Positions 18,609-27,315 are shown, counted from the first letter of the stretch. The stretch: DNA of 64,000 bases from Bryobacteraceae bacterium (GCA_029975915.1 JARKOC010000250.1:1-64000); one strand, 5' to 3'. Notes: generated by a model not told the origin, from the sequence alone. Numbers and translations: made by a program.

Positions 18609-19309
18609 TTGCCCCTATTTAAATCGCCCAGCAGGGTGAGAGCAGCCCGGCTGGCCGCGCCAGTTTCTGAGCGCAGTGGTTCGAGCAGTTTGCGGGCCTC
18701 GTCCGGCTTGGAGGACGCGATTGTCTGCGCTAGTGCGATGGTGGCCTGTTCCTTCCCGACCAGAATTGTGGGATTGGCAATCAGTTCTTTGAGCAGTTTC
18801 TCAGCCTCTTCGGACTTGCCCTCGGAACCAGCGATTCCGGCCAGAGCGAGCTTGGCGAGTGAGCCATAGTCTTTGCCGCCGTCCTTGATGGCTTCGTTGA
18901 GGTAGCGGCGCGCGGCGGCAACATCGCCCTGATCGGCGGCGTTGACGCCGAGAAGGTAATTCGCGATACCGGCCTCCTCCGTACCTTGATATTTCTCGAT
19001 GAACCCGCCCAATTCCTTCTTCAGAGCCTGCTGGCGCGCTTCCTCTGTTGGAAAGCTCCGCCCCCGGTTGCCTGTATCCGGACCTACAGACGCGTTGTAG
19101 ACCAGCATCGCGGCGGAAAGTTCGCCATACCGGGCCTGCTTGCGGGAACGCATGAAGTAGAACAGGCTGACACCGGCAACGATGAGGGCCAGAGCGATGA
19201 CCCCGTAGCGGATGAACTGGGTTCGGTGGCGCTCGAAGAATTCGACCGAATGAGCGACTTCCAGAACAAACTTGTCGGACTTTAGATCATGACGGGTAGT
19301 ACGGTCCAC
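18605..19309 (-). CDS. Membrane-anchored tetratricopeptide protein (YfgM-like)
   Basis: A 234-residue protein with a cytoplasmic N-terminus of about 33 residues, one transmembrane helix (about 34-52, YGVIALALIVAGVSLFYFM) and a periplasmic TPR-like helical domain containing GIANYLLGVNAADQGDVAAA and a terminal TLLGDLN. This architecture matches YfgM, an ancillary SecYEG/chaperone-network protein, but neighbours such as bamB are absent here. It begins with GTG at 19309 preceded by GGAGTGA, and a TGCTAAAAT extended -10 lies farther upstream near 19332-19340. It is the first gene of a two-gene unit with dgt. Confidence 0.72.
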   Translation of the reverse strand: MDRTTRHDLKSDKFVLEVAHSVEFFERHRTQFIRYGVIALALIVAGVSLFYFMRSRKQARYGELSAAMLVYNASVGPDTGNRGRSFPTEEARQQALKKELGGFIEKYQGTEEAGIANYLLGVNAADQGDVAAARRYLNEAIKDGGKDYGSLAKLALAGIAGSEGKSEEAEKLLKELIANPTILVGKEQATIALAQTIASSKPDEARKLLEPLRSETGAASRAALTLLGDLNRGK

Positions 19310-19372
19310 AGATCACTCCAAACCTTCGATTTTAGCACGAGGGGCTCATCCGGCTGGCCGAATCGGGATTTG

Positions 19373-20068
19373 TCAGCCGGAGATGATCTGGCGTTGAATG
19401 GCGAACTTCACAAGGCCCGCGACGTCGAAAATGTCCAGTTTTCTCATGAGGTTGGCGCGATATGTGTCAACCGTCTTCGTGCTCAGGTTGAGCCGTGCGG
19501 CGATCTCCTTGGCGCGGACGCCTTCGACCAGCAGGCTAAAAACCTGGTACTCGCGTGCGCTGAGTGAACCGAGGGGATCGGAATCCGATCTGCGGCTCCT
19601 TTCGGTGAACAGGGACTGTATATCAATCTCGGAGGAGACGTACACGCCTCCCTCTGATACACGGTCGAGGCACTCGATCAGCGCCTTCCCGCCTGTGCTG
19701 CTGACAAAATAACCCTGCGCCCCCGAGCGCAACACCTCAATGACGGTCTTGCGGTCAGTCCGTGTCGAATGGATCACGATCTTGGTTTCGAGGCCCTCGA
19801 TCCGCATACGGTTAACCGCCTCAATCGCGTACATGCGCGTGAGCGACAGGCCCATCACCGTGATGTGCGGTTTGTGCAACCGTACCGATTCAACGGCGGC
19901 TTCCCCGTCTGGGGCCGTAGCCAGTACACGGTAACGGCCAGAGGACTCGCACAGGCTGGCAATGCCATCGCGCAGCAGCGCCAAGTCCTCGGCCACAACA
20001 ACAGTGCAAAGGCCGCCTTGAGTCAATCTACTTCTGGAAACTTGCCAAGCCTGCGGCTTCGTCGTCAT
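19373..20068 (-). CDS. NarL/LuxR-type response regulator with a degenerate receiver
   Basis: A protein of up to 231 residues with a receiver domain (about 20-140) and a LuxR/GerE helix-turn-helix (about 160-225: LSAREYQVFSLLVEGVRAKEIA, NLSTKTVDTYRANLMRKL). The acidic pair is present (Glu27-Asp28), but the phospho-acceptor Asp is Gly73 (PHITVMGLSLTRM where PDxxLMDLxLPxM is expected) and the conserved Lys after the switch Thr/Ser is Ser123 (GYFVS for GYLLK). It cannot be phosphorylated in the usual way. The gene overlaps the STAS gene by 41 nt if the ATG at 20068 is used; a TTG at 20026 would avoid most of the overlap. Third gene of the anti-sigma kinase/STAS unit. Confidence 0.88.
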   Translation of the reverse strand: MTTKPQAWQVSRSRLTQGGLCTVVVAEDLALLRDGIASLCESSGRYRVLATAPDGEAAVESVRLHKPHITVMGLSLTRMYAIEAVNRMRIEGLETKIVIHSTRTDRKTVIEVLRSGAQGYFVSSTGGKALIECLDRVSEGGVYVSSEIDIQSLFTERSRRSDSDPLGSLSAREYQVFSLLVEGVRAKEIAARLNLSTKTVDTYRANLMRKLDIFDVAGLVKFAIQRQIISG

Positions 20069-20375
20069 AGACTTCGAAGACCGTGTAGAGTTTAGTGATC
20101 TGCAGCAGGTCGTGAATTCTCTTGGTCAGCGACAGCAATTTGAGCTTCCCGCCGGCGTTGGCGACGGTGGTGAAACCAGACACCATCTCGCCTATGCCTG
20201 AACTGTCGATGTAGGTGATCTCTGCCAAGTTGACCAGGACGTTCTTCTGTCCCTTGCCGACAAGGCTTTTGATCGTATCGCGGAAATCGGAAGAGCCTTC
20301 CCCAAGAGTGATGCGCCCCTTGGCGTCGATCACAGTCACATCACCCACTTGCCGGGTTGTCAGTTCAACACTCAT
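20028..20375 (-). CDS. STAS-domain anti-sigma factor antagonist (SpoIIAA/RsbV-like)
   Basis: A 115-residue single STAS domain. The phospho-acceptor loop TYIDSSGIGEMV (about 54-64) is intact, with DSSG where SpoIIAA/RsbV Ser is phosphorylated by its cognate kinase, so the protein should switch between free and phosphorylated forms. GGKLKLLSLTKRIHDLL and LYTVFEVYDDE are typical C-terminal strands and helix. The ATG at 20375 is set by TAAGGAGG 11 nt upstream; a longer reading to 20438 overlaps the kinase gene. It sits 19 nt downstream of the anti-sigma kinase, the classic partner-switch order. Confidence 0.93.
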   Translation of the reverse strand: MSVELTTRQVGDVTVIDAKGRITLGEGSSDFRDTIKSLVGKGQKNVLVNLAEITYIDSSGIGEMVSGFTTVANAGGKLKLLSLTKRIHDLLQITKLYTVFEVYDDEAAGLASFQK

Positions 20376-20394
20376 GTAACTAAGCCTCCTTAAG

Positions 20395-20985
20395 CTATTC
20401 AGAAATCTTTGGCGGAGATCCAGTTCCCGCCTTGACATACTTTCTCAGAAGAGCGACCGTTCCGCCACCCTCAGCCGGCTCGACTTTCAACTCGTCCACA
20501 AAAGCGCGAATCAAAGTAAGACCCCGGCCAGACTGGCTCAATAGGTTCTCGTCGGCCAGCGGGTCCGCGACGCTGTCCGCATTGAACCCGCCTCCTTGGT
20601 CCCGTATCATGACTTCGATCGATCCAGCGTCGGCTTGGATTCGAAATATGACGCTCTTGTTTGCGCTGTATCTGTTCCCGTGCACAACCGCGTTGACCAT
20701 CGCTTCGCGCACGGCATACCCAAACCGGAACACGTCTTCGTCAGCCATGCCGAGACTCTCGGCAGCCGATGCCGCCTGGCTTTCAGCGGTGTCGACACTG
20801 TCCAGGCTCGAAGGGAGCACAAGATCGGCCACGAGTTTTGGACTGTGTTCGCCGGCGGACATCTTCCTTACCAAGTTTAGAGCGCCCCGATGAAACTTGT
20901 ACCTTAAGTCACGGGTCGGTAATAAGTCAAACCACCACTTGACCGCAACTGCACCGCGGCGGCGAAGCGAGGCTATCACCTTCAT
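20395..20985 (-). CDS. Anti-sigma factor serine kinase (RsbW/SpoIIAB-like GHKL ATPase)
   Basis: A 196-residue GHKL kinase. The N box is FGYAVREAMVNAVVHGN, the G1 box IRDQGGGFN and the G2 box SGRGLTLIRAFVDEL, all intact, so ATP binding and phosphorylation of the downstream STAS protein are expected. About 40 residues precede the usual family start at MSAGEHSPKL (codon 42, ATG at 20862). I keep the ATG at 20985 because a TAGAGT box lies 5 nt before it, but the shorter form is possible. No sigma factor is adjacent; the only one in the window is an ECF-like gene at 48304. It follows thiD by 8 nt. Confidence 0.88.
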   Translation of the reverse strand: MKVIASLRRRGAVAVKWWFDLLPTRDLRYKFHRGALNLVRKMSAGEHSPKLVADLVLPSSLDSVDTAESQAASAAESLGMADEDVFRFGYAVREAMVNAVVHGNRYSANKSVIFRIQADAGSIEVMIRDQGGGFNADSVADPLADENLLSQSGRGLTLIRAFVDELKVEPAEGGGTVALLRKYVKAGTGSPPKISE

Positions 20986-20990
20986 CCATC

Positions 20991-20996
20991 ACTCTA
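20991..20996 (-). promoter_or_regulatory. Candidate leaderless -10 box (TAGAGT) for the anti-sigma kinase
   Basis: TAGAGT is 5 nt before the ATG at 20985 and overlaps the last codons of thiD. No ribosome-binding site is present. Confidence 0.4.
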
Positions 20997-21776
20997 CACG
21001 ACACGGGCATGATGATTCACCGGGCCACACCCGCCTCCGAGTCCGGGATTGCTTCGAATGGCCTCCGTGATGAACTGTTTTGCCTGGGCCACGGCATCTG
21101 GCAGGGCCATTTCGAGGGCTAAACCAGCGGTGATCGCGGCGGAATAGGTGCATCCTGTCCCATGTGTGTGCCGGGTCTTAAACCGTTCCGAGGGATACTC
21201 AAAAAGCAGGCCGCCATGGAACAGAATATCGATTGCCTTGCCTTCGAGATGGCCCCCCTTGACGAGCACGCTGGCGCCGGTGCTGTCGAAAATTGATTTT
21301 GCGGCGTCGCGCATCTGTTCCAGATTTGTGACGCTAAGGCCGGCCAAGGCTGCCGCCTCCGGCAAATTGGGTGTGACCAGAAGGGCGCAAGGCAGTAATA
21401 ACTCCATCAACTTCTGCCTGGCGTCTGAAGAGATCAATGGCGCCCCGTGCTTGCTGATCATGACCGGATCAACAACCAGCGGCAACGCGAACCGCCGGGC
21501 GTAGCTGGCTACGACCTCAATGATGGCTGAGTTGCCCAAAGCACCGGTTTTGGCCGCCCGAGGTGAGATGTCCGTCACCACAGCCTCAATCTGCTGGCCG
21601 ACGAGTTCCGGACTGAGCGCCTCCACACGTTCCACGTTAAGCGTGTTCTGCACGGTGATTAGCGTGATTACGGCTTCGCCATATACTCCGAACTGGTGGA
21701 ACGTCTTGAGATCCGCCTGAATACCCGCCCCGCCACTGGGATCGGATCCTGCGATAGTCAATGCAACCGGTTTCAC
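20994..21776 (-). CDS. thiD: Hydroxymethylpyrimidine/phosphomethylpyrimidine kinase
   Basis: A 260-residue ribokinase-fold enzyme that phosphorylates HMP and HMP-P in thiamine synthesis. The N-terminus ALTIAGSDPSGGAGIQADLK and the interior VVDPVMISKHGAPLI and LVTPNLPEAAALAG are ThiD signatures, and the anion hole/catalytic GTGCTYSAAI is intact. The start is GTG at 21776, with TACACT 6 nt upstream and no Shine-Dalgarno. No TPP riboswitch element is visible in the 36 nt before it. No other thiamine genes are in the window. Confidence 0.95.
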   Translation of the reverse strand: MKPVALTIAGSDPSGGAGIQADLKTFHQFGVYGEAVITLITVQNTLNVERVEALSPELVGQQIEAVVTDISPRAAKTGALGNSAIIEVVASYARRFALPLVVDPVMISKHGAPLISSDARQKLMELLLPCALLVTPNLPEAAALAGLSVTNLEQMRDAAKSIFDSTGASVLVKGGHLEGKAIDILFHGGLLFEYPSERFKTRHTHGTGCTYSAAITAGLALEMALPDAVAQAKQFITEAIRSNPGLGGGCGPVNHHARVV

Positions 21777-21782
21777 ATGCCC

Positions 21783-21788
21783 AGTGTA
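21783..21788 (-). promoter_or_regulatory. Candidate leaderless -10 box (TACACT) for thiD
   Basis: TACACT lies exactly 6 nt before the GTG start of thiD, the same hexamer and the same spacing as at miaA. Confidence 0.5.
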
Positions 21789-21812
21789 GCCGTGCGCGGG
21801 AGGGCTCCCGAT

Positions 21813-23348
21813 TCAGAATCGTAGCCGGCCCGTGTCGCACTTTCCCGGCTGGTTCGTCAAGCTGACTTCGACGCTTTCCAGTTGAGTCGAGTCGCCCGAG
21901 ACCGGGAATTGGGCTCTAAGTTGAAAGACCCCACCCGTTTTTGCGTTGGCGGCGTAATACTCCGCAAATGCCTGGCCGACATCAATGTCGAACGAACCTG
22001 CCACACTCCCATTAGACCGGTAAAAGGTGAACGCGATCCGCTGAGCAGTCCTCGTGTTGTCGATTCCGCGCAGCACGACCTCGGCGACGTTCGTCGAACG
22101 CGTGGCCGTCGCAAGGTCGAATTTAACTGGCGACGGCGCAATCCGGATGCGCTGTTCCACCGTATGCGGGCCAAACAGAATACGCAAAACGATCCATCCG
22201 GCGGTCGAGCCGGTCTGAATCGTGGCCGCGCCTTCCGGAAACTGAGCGGCCATCTCCCCCGGATTCACGGTGAAGCCGATAGAACGCGACAGCGACGGCA
22301 GGAACGCCGCCGCGGCGTCATCGCCCAGCGTGGCCGTCTCAGGGACGAACTCCATGCGAAGCGTGCCGGCGCCGGCTGCGCTGGCCGGTGATGTCAGCAT
22401 GATCTCGACCCGCTGCTGGCTCCCGCTCTCAAGCTCCACAGGCAGTTGTAGGAATGAAGGCGAAGGCTGCGGGACTTGCTCGCCGGTAGCGATAAGGTTC
22501 CAGGATCGTGGTCCAAGACTAAGCTTGGCGCTGTAGTTGCCCGGAGTGGCGGGCCGGCAGGTTACGCGGAATCCTTCGCCGAACCAGTCGAGAGTGAACC
22601 CGCTACCTGCCAGTGACGGAGGCTCGGCCGGGGGCATTGTGAACCGGAACCACTTTTCTATTTGCTGTCCCGGCTGTATCCGGCCAAAATCGAGGGCGGA
22701 AGCAGTTGCGACCAGGGTCCAGGATTGGCCCTCATACACCTCCAGTTCGGGCACATCTTGCGACGATCCGCTCAGCTTCCAGACCGTGTCGTTGATCTTC
22801 AACTCACCAGAGAACGAGCCTCCGGACTGTGGGGCGAACTCAACGCGGATTTCGCCAAATGCGCCTGGAGCGAGTGTTCTCGGGATTGGAAAGGCATTGC
22901 TGACGCGGAACGGGCCGCCGGGCGCGATGAAGACCCGGTTTACCTCGATAATCGCCGTGCCCATGTTGCGCACACGGAACCGGACTTCAGAGGCATCGCC
23001 AACAGCCGTCATGGGGAAGGCGAAGGAGCCGGCGACCACCGTCTCTTGCGCGGGCGGCACGAAGACGGCAAGTTGAAGATCCTGCACAACGGCTGGAAGC
23101 AGATACCGCTCTCCGTTTGATTCGCGGATCAGCGAGAGGGCTGCCGGCGTCGGTTCGATTCTCCAACCGTTTTCGATCCACTCCCTGCCGCCGGCAACCT
23201 CCTCGGCCTGCCAGGCGCCAGGCGACCCGCTGATCCGGATGAGTCTTCCGGCGCTGTCCCGGATTTGGCCCAGGACCGGCGGCTCGAAGCCGCTCTGGCC
23301 CGAAGCGAAGCATGCCGCGAGTGTAAATAAGATCAGTCGTGTTTTCAT
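21813..23348 (-). CDS. Secreted choice-of-anchor-D/ASH-like beta-sandwich protein
   Basis: A 511-residue exported protein beginning with the signal peptide MKTRLILFTLAACFASGQ. Two regions look like ASH/choice-of-anchor-D immunoglobulin-type modules: one around 95-195 (GSFAFPMTAVGDASEVRFRV, LAPGAFGEIRVEFAPQSGG) and one around 205-300 (ASALDFGRIQPGQQIEKWFR). The C-terminal 200 residues are further beta-rich sequence of unknown type. The start ATG lies 1 nt after the upstream Ig-like gene's stop codon (TGATATG), so both are made from one mRNA. Role is unknown; a surface-exposed scaffold is likely. Confidence 0.72.
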   Translation of the reverse strand: MKTRLILFTLAACFASGQSGFEPPVLGQIRDSAGRLIRISGSPGAWQAEEVAGGREWIENGWRIEPTPAALSLIRESNGERYLLPAVVQDLQLAVFVPPAQETVVAGSFAFPMTAVGDASEVRFRVRNMGTAIIEVNRVFIAPGGPFRVSNAFPIPRTLAPGAFGEIRVEFAPQSGGSFSGELKINDTVWKLSGSSQDVPELEVYEGQSWTLVATASALDFGRIQPGQQIEKWFRFTMPPAEPPSLAGSGFTLDWFGEGFRVTCRPATPGNYSAKLSLGPRSWNLIATGEQVPQPSPSFLQLPVELESGSQQRVEIMLTSPASAAGAGTLRMEFVPETATLGDDAAAAFLPSLSRSIGFTVNPGEMAAQFPEGAATIQTGSTAGWIVLRILFGPHTVEQRIRIAPSPVKFDLATATRSTNVAEVVLRGIDNTRTAQRIAFTFYRSNGSVAGSFDIDVGQAFAEYYAANAKTGGVFQLRAQFPVSGDSTQLESVEVSLTNQPGKCDTGRLRF

Positions 23349-23349
23349 A

Positions 23350-23940
23350 TCAAGGCTTCCCAATCGAGACGATGGGGGCGCCGACGGTGGGCGCGGTCGG
23401 TGCTGGGGCTGCCACCAGGGCGCCGGGACTGGAAGGTCGGCCCTTTCCGCCCGCAAGGGCGACTCCCGCCAGTACGGCCCCGGCGGCGGCCGCGGTCAGA
23501 ATCCATTTCGATCCGCCAGAGCCTTTTGAGACCGCCGGCTGTTCTCCTGTGCCCGGCATGAGTTCCACGCTAACCACGGCGGCTCCCGTGTCTCCGTCCC
23601 GCGAAGCCTTGATTTGAACCAGGGCCACGCCGGGACTGTCACCCCAGCAGATTCCGGCGACCGACGCCGTGCCGTCGCTGGCCGTGATGACGCTTTCGCT
23701 CGTGAGTCCGCTGGCAAAGAATCCTGTCGCGCCCTCGCGTGGGAGGGTGAATGTCACCGTCGCGTTTGGGACGGGCCTACCACCGGCATCCGTCACCAGA
23801 ACCTCGATTCGATTCACCGATGTTCCGCCGGCCCGGGCTTTCGATCCCTCGCCCCGCCTGACGAGAACTGTCAAGCCGGCTCCGGCCTGAGCTTGTGCCG
23901 CGAGGACGGCAATGATAAGGAACAACGAGATTGGCTTCAT
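23350..23940 (-). CDS. Secreted Ig-like (Big-1/invasin-type) domain protein
   Basis: A 196-residue protein with a 19-residue signal peptide ending AQAGA, one bacterial Ig-like domain (about 20-125: VLVTDAGGRPVPNATVTFTL, SDGTASVAGICWGDSPG) and a hydrophobic stretch (about 147-165, WILTAAAAGAVLAGVALAGG) that could anchor it to the membrane, then a Pro/Ala-rich end. Big-1 domains usually serve as rigid spacers in adhesins; a single-domain membrane-anchored version is unusual. It precedes the ASH-like gene and follows the PP2C gene by 45 nt. Confidence 0.7.
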   Translation of the reverse strand: MKPISLFLIIAVLAAQAQAGAGLTVLVRRGEGSKARAGGTSVNRIEVLVTDAGGRPVPNATVTFTLPREGATGFFASGLTSESVITASDGTASVAGICWGDSPGVALVQIKASRDGDTGAAVVSVELMPGTGEQPAVSKGSGGSKWILTAAAAGAVLAGVALAGGKGRPSSPGALVAAPAPTAPTVGAPIVSIGKP

Positions 23941-23985
23941 CCTGCACGCCGCCTGCCCCCATGGATTTGGCAGTGGCGCCGGATG

Positions 23986-24687
23986 TTAGAAGTCGATCAG
24001 GACCACAGTCACGTTGTCCGGCGCGCCTGCGTGTTTGGAGGCTTCAATCAAGTGGTGGGCGCAAGTCTCCAAACTTCTCTGCGATTCCAACGTTTTGGCG
24101 ATGATTTCCTCCTCGACGTATCCATGCAGGCCGTCGCTGCATAGTAGCAGGCGCGAACCGGGCGCCGGGTCCAGCCGCTGTTGCCTTACGTCCAACTCGC
24201 TCTCAACTCCGATGGCCATGGTAATGACGTGGCGAAAAGGGTGCCGTTTGAGGACGTCCTCGCAGAGCCCAATTCTGCGGCCGACTTCCTCTACCCAACT
24301 GTGATCCTTCGTCAGTTGATCGAGTTTGCCTTTCGACCACAGATAGGCCCGGCTGTCTCCAGCGCTGGCGAGTTGGACGCCTTCGGGGGAAACATGAACC
24401 CCCACCAGGGTTGTTCCCATGCCGGAGCAACAGAAATCGGCTGCCGCATGAGCGCGGACGGCATTGTGAGCAGCCTGGAAGGCCGCGCCCAACTCGGCCG
24501 CCGCGCCTGCCTTGCGGAAGTGAGATACCACTGTCTCCAGAGCCAGCGCGGACGCCTTCTCCCCGGCCTTCGCGCCGCCCATGCCGTCTGCGACAAGGTA
24601 AAGTCCGAGTTTCTGGTCGATCAGGAACGCATCCTGGTTGACCGGGCGCACCAACCCCCTGTCTGTCAGCCCGCAGGCATCTGGCAA
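23986..24687 (-). CDS. PP2C-type serine/threonine protein phosphatase
   Basis: A 233-residue single-domain PPM phosphatase (PrpC/Stp1 type). Metal-binding motifs are complete: DRGLVRPVNQDAF, YLVADGMGGAKAGE, ASAGDSRAYL, LLLCSDGLHGYV and DNVTVVLIDF. It would dephosphorylate Ser/Thr-phosphorylated proteins; no cognate Ser/Thr kinase gene lies in the window, and the STAS protein three genes on is a speculative substrate. Translation begins at TTG 24687 with a distant GAAGGAG. It follows the plug-less barrel gene by 24 nt. Confidence 0.92.
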   Translation of the reverse strand: MPDACGLTDRGLVRPVNQDAFLIDQKLGLYLVADGMGGAKAGEKASALALETVVSHFRKAGAAAELGAAFQAAHNAVRAHAAADFCCSGMGTTLVGVHVSPEGVQLASAGDSRAYLWSKGKLDQLTKDHSWVEEVGRRIGLCEDVLKRHPFRHVITMAIGVESELDVRQQRLDPAPGSRLLLCSDGLHGYVEEEIIAKTLESQRSLETCAHHLIEASKHAGAPDNVTVVLIDF

Positions 24688-24711
24688 GACGGATCCGGCT
24701 CCTTCATCTAT

Positions 24712-27315
24712 CTAAAAGATTAAGCGAATTCCGAACTGGAATACGCGCCCGTCGTTCAACGTGTTCGTGATCTTGCCGAACGACGGAGACGAGAGGTTTC
24801 GTTGCGGTTCGTCGAACTGAGGGGTGTTTGAGAGGTTGTAAACCTCGCCCGTGAACAGCACGGTCCAATCTCCGGGAAGTGGAACGCGCCTTGTTAACGA
24901 TCCGTTCCAGTTCCAGATCCTCGCCCGGCGGAATGTGCCGCGGCCCAAGTTCCCGCGCACTTCTCCGGCGCGGATGAAAGCAAACCTGTCGCGAGTCAGA
25001 ATGCGTGTGGCTGTGTCAGGGTGGCTGATTGTGGCTCCTAGTATAGATGGGTCAAGAATGTTGGGGCGGTCGGATGGGCCCCCGTCGACATTCCCGTAGC
25101 CCGGAGAATCGCTGCCAATGTAAAGGGTCGATGGCGTGCCGCGTTTCCAGAGGTGAATGCTCGAAAGCGTCCATCCACCGAAAACCCGTCGAACCAGCGG
25201 ACTGGAGGACCGGCTAAAGGGGAGATCGTAGTTGACCGAGGCAGTGAAGGCGTGGGGCGAATCGAAGTTAGATAAGCCCTTGCGGTCCTTGAAAGCATCG
25301 TACTGCCACTGGCTGCGACCCTTCACCAGATCTTGGTTCGCGGCAGTGGACGAATAATCGAGGCCTTCGTCGATCGCTTTCGAGAAGGTGTATGAAACTT
25401 GGGCAGTGACCCCATTGCGGTAAGGTTGTTCAAATGTGACTTGCCCGGCATCAAAGTAGGCGATGCCCCCATTGAGGATGGTGTAGGTCTCGTAGTAGCG
25501 GGGATCGGGGCGCCGGAGGTTGACGGTCGCTGTGGTCAGTGGGATGCCCGCGACGGGCTCGGCGCGGTTCTGGATGATGGCCGAAAGCGACTTGATCGTG
25601 CGTGAGCCGACATAGGAGGTCCGGACCATGCCGCCCCAACCGAGCCGTTTCTCGATTGTGAGGTTGTACTGGTGCGAATAGGGCGTGGCCAGGTCGGGCG
25701 AAATCCAGGTTGGCGTGTAACGTCCTCCCGGATTGAGCGAAACGCCTGCCAGCAGATCGGTGAGGACAGGCTGATTGACTGTGACGTATTGGACCCGGGG
25801 CGGGTTGTTGCGGATCTGCTGATAGGTGACCGGCGGAATCTTCTGGAACGAAGTGGTGTACATGCTACGCACAACCCAACCACGGCCGGCTTGCCATGCC
25901 AGGGAGAAGCGCGGCGAGAAGTTGTTGAAGTCACCCGAGTAAGGGAGCTTATCGATGCCGCTGGTCTCCACGGGGCGAGTGTCGGCCATATAACGCAGTC
26001 CGAGGTACACCTGGAGTCGGGGATGCGCCTGCCAGCGGTCGCCAAGGTAGGCATTCACGGTGTAGTTGCCGAATTCCCGGTTTAGATCGCCAAGGGCCAC
26101 CTCGTAAATTGTCGGCAGACCGAGCAGGAAATTCTCAATGGCGGTATGGCCGAAATTGCTCTGGAACTGCAAGTATCCGCGGCTGTTATTGGATTCGATG
26201 CCGTATTGGCGAAGCCGGGTGACATCGCCGCCCCAGGTCAGGTTGTGCGAACCGGTTCGTTGCGAGACGGCGGCTCCGTAGAGGGCTGTGTAGGTCGTGC
26301 GGTCGATGGGGAACATCGAGTCAGGCCCGAGTTCCTCGATCTGGTTGCCGAAGCGCACCCTGGGCCCGACGGCATTCGGCTCGGGCGCTAGAAGGGTGAC
26401 GGCTCGCTGGAAGGAAGCCGTGAGAGCCAAATCCGATCCCGCGGACATCTGGCTCGTCCAGGTGACCGTCCCGCGGGTGGTATGGATGTCGGTATCGGGG
26501 TTTTGGCCTGCGACAAATTTGAACGCCCGGATGCGCTGCCGGTCGACAGAGTAATTCGCCATCACCCGTTGGGATCGGGGTAGAAGGAAGTCGAGACGTC
26601 CGGTCCCGGCAAGGCTGTCGATTCGCTGTGGAGCATTTGTGTTGAGTGCGCGAACGTCGAAATCGGGGCGGTTCGGCAGTTCGTTGGGAAACGCATCAAG
26701 ATATCTCTGGATAATGGCGCGCGTGGCCGGATCGGTGGCCAGAGGGGTCCGCTCGTTGGCCAGCGGAACGAGTACGTTGCCGTTCACCATGCCGCGGATG
26801 TCACGCTGGCTGTACGTGGCGGTCCAGAAAACGGGGATGCCGGGCATCGGTCCAGTGAGCCGGCCACTGGTCAGATTCCGGTGCGATGGCTTCACCCCGC
26901 CTGCTTGAAAGAACGTCCGGGCATTGAAAACCGAGTTCTGGTGTGAATAGGATGCATCGCCATGGAGTCCGGCAGGGGCAGTTTGAGGCCGCAAGCCGGG
27001 GGTGCTGCTGGGCGCCGCGCCATGTTCCGTCGCAAAATACTGCGATTCGACGCGGGGCTCGGCAACCACCGTCGTCGAGGAGCCGACACGGATGTTGGCC
27101 TCCTTAATCGCATTCGTATCAATCATATAGACGATTACATTCTCGTTCCGCTGAGCGGCGGCGCCCATTCTTGAACGGGTGGCCGGCGGCGAAGCGGGCT
27201 TGGCGCCGTTCACCTTGGGCGCCTGGACGGCGGCCGTTGGCGTCTGGCTGCTTGCAGTCTGAAATGTGAGAACGGCGAGGGCGAGGATGCCCCCCACGCG
27301 GGGATGAATGCTCAC
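24712..27315 (-). CDS. Outer-membrane beta-barrel protein, TonB-receptor-like but without a visible plug
   Basis: An 867-residue protein with a signal peptide (ending about residue 24, ASSQ), about 130 residues of low-complexity or unassigned sequence, then strand-rich barrel sequence typical of acidobacterial TonB-receptor-like proteins (ENFLLGLPTIYEVALGD, YLGDRWQAHPRLQVYLGLRY, NLTIEKRLGWGGMVRTSYVG, AQVSYTFSKAID) and a terminal Phe after QFGIRLI. Neither a CarboxypepD_reg domain nor the plug motif of the receptor at 12482 is present. It may be a passive porin or a receptor that uses a separate plug. The start is GTG 27315 with TAGAAT 9 nt upstream. PP2C follows closely. Confidence 0.8.
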   Translation of the reverse strand: MSIHPRVGGILALAVLTFQTASSQTPTAAVQAPKVNGAKPASPPATRSRMGAAAQRNENVIVYMIDTNAIKEANIRVGSSTTVVAEPRVESQYFATEHGAAPSSTPGLRPQTAPAGLHGDASYSHQNSVFNARTFFQAGGVKPSHRNLTSGRLTGPMPGIPVFWTATYSQRDIRGMVNGNVLVPLANERTPLATDPATRAIIQRYLDAFPNELPNRPDFDVRALNTNAPQRIDSLAGTGRLDFLLPRSQRVMANYSVDRQRIRAFKFVAGQNPDTDIHTTRGTVTWTSQMSAGSDLALTASFQRAVTLLAPEPNAVGPRVRFGNQIEELGPDSMFPIDRTTYTALYGAAVSQRTGSHNLTWGGDVTRLRQYGIESNNSRGYLQFQSNFGHTAIENFLLGLPTIYEVALGDLNREFGNYTVNAYLGDRWQAHPRLQVYLGLRYMADTRPVETSGIDKLPYSGDFNNFSPRFSLAWQAGRGWVVRSMYTTSFQKIPPVTYQQIRNNPPRVQYVTVNQPVLTDLLAGVSLNPGGRYTPTWISPDLATPYSHQYNLTIEKRLGWGGMVRTSYVGSRTIKSLSAIIQNRAEPVAGIPLTTATVNLRRPDPRYYETYTILNGGIAYFDAGQVTFEQPYRNGVTAQVSYTFSKAIDEGLDYSSTAANQDLVKGRSQWQYDAFKDRKGLSNFDSPHAFTASVNYDLPFSRSSSPLVRRVFGGWTLSSIHLWKRGTPSTLYIGSDSPGYGNVDGGPSDRPNILDPSILGATISHPDTATRILTRDRFAFIRAGEVRGNLGRGTFRRARIWNWNGSLTRRVPLPGDWTVLFTGEVYNLSNTPQFDEPQRNLSSPSFGKITNTLNDGRVFQFGIRLIF

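Noticed and set aside
21777..21812. TPP riboswitch before thiD
   Set aside because: Only 36 nt separate the genes and no CUGAGA-type element is present.
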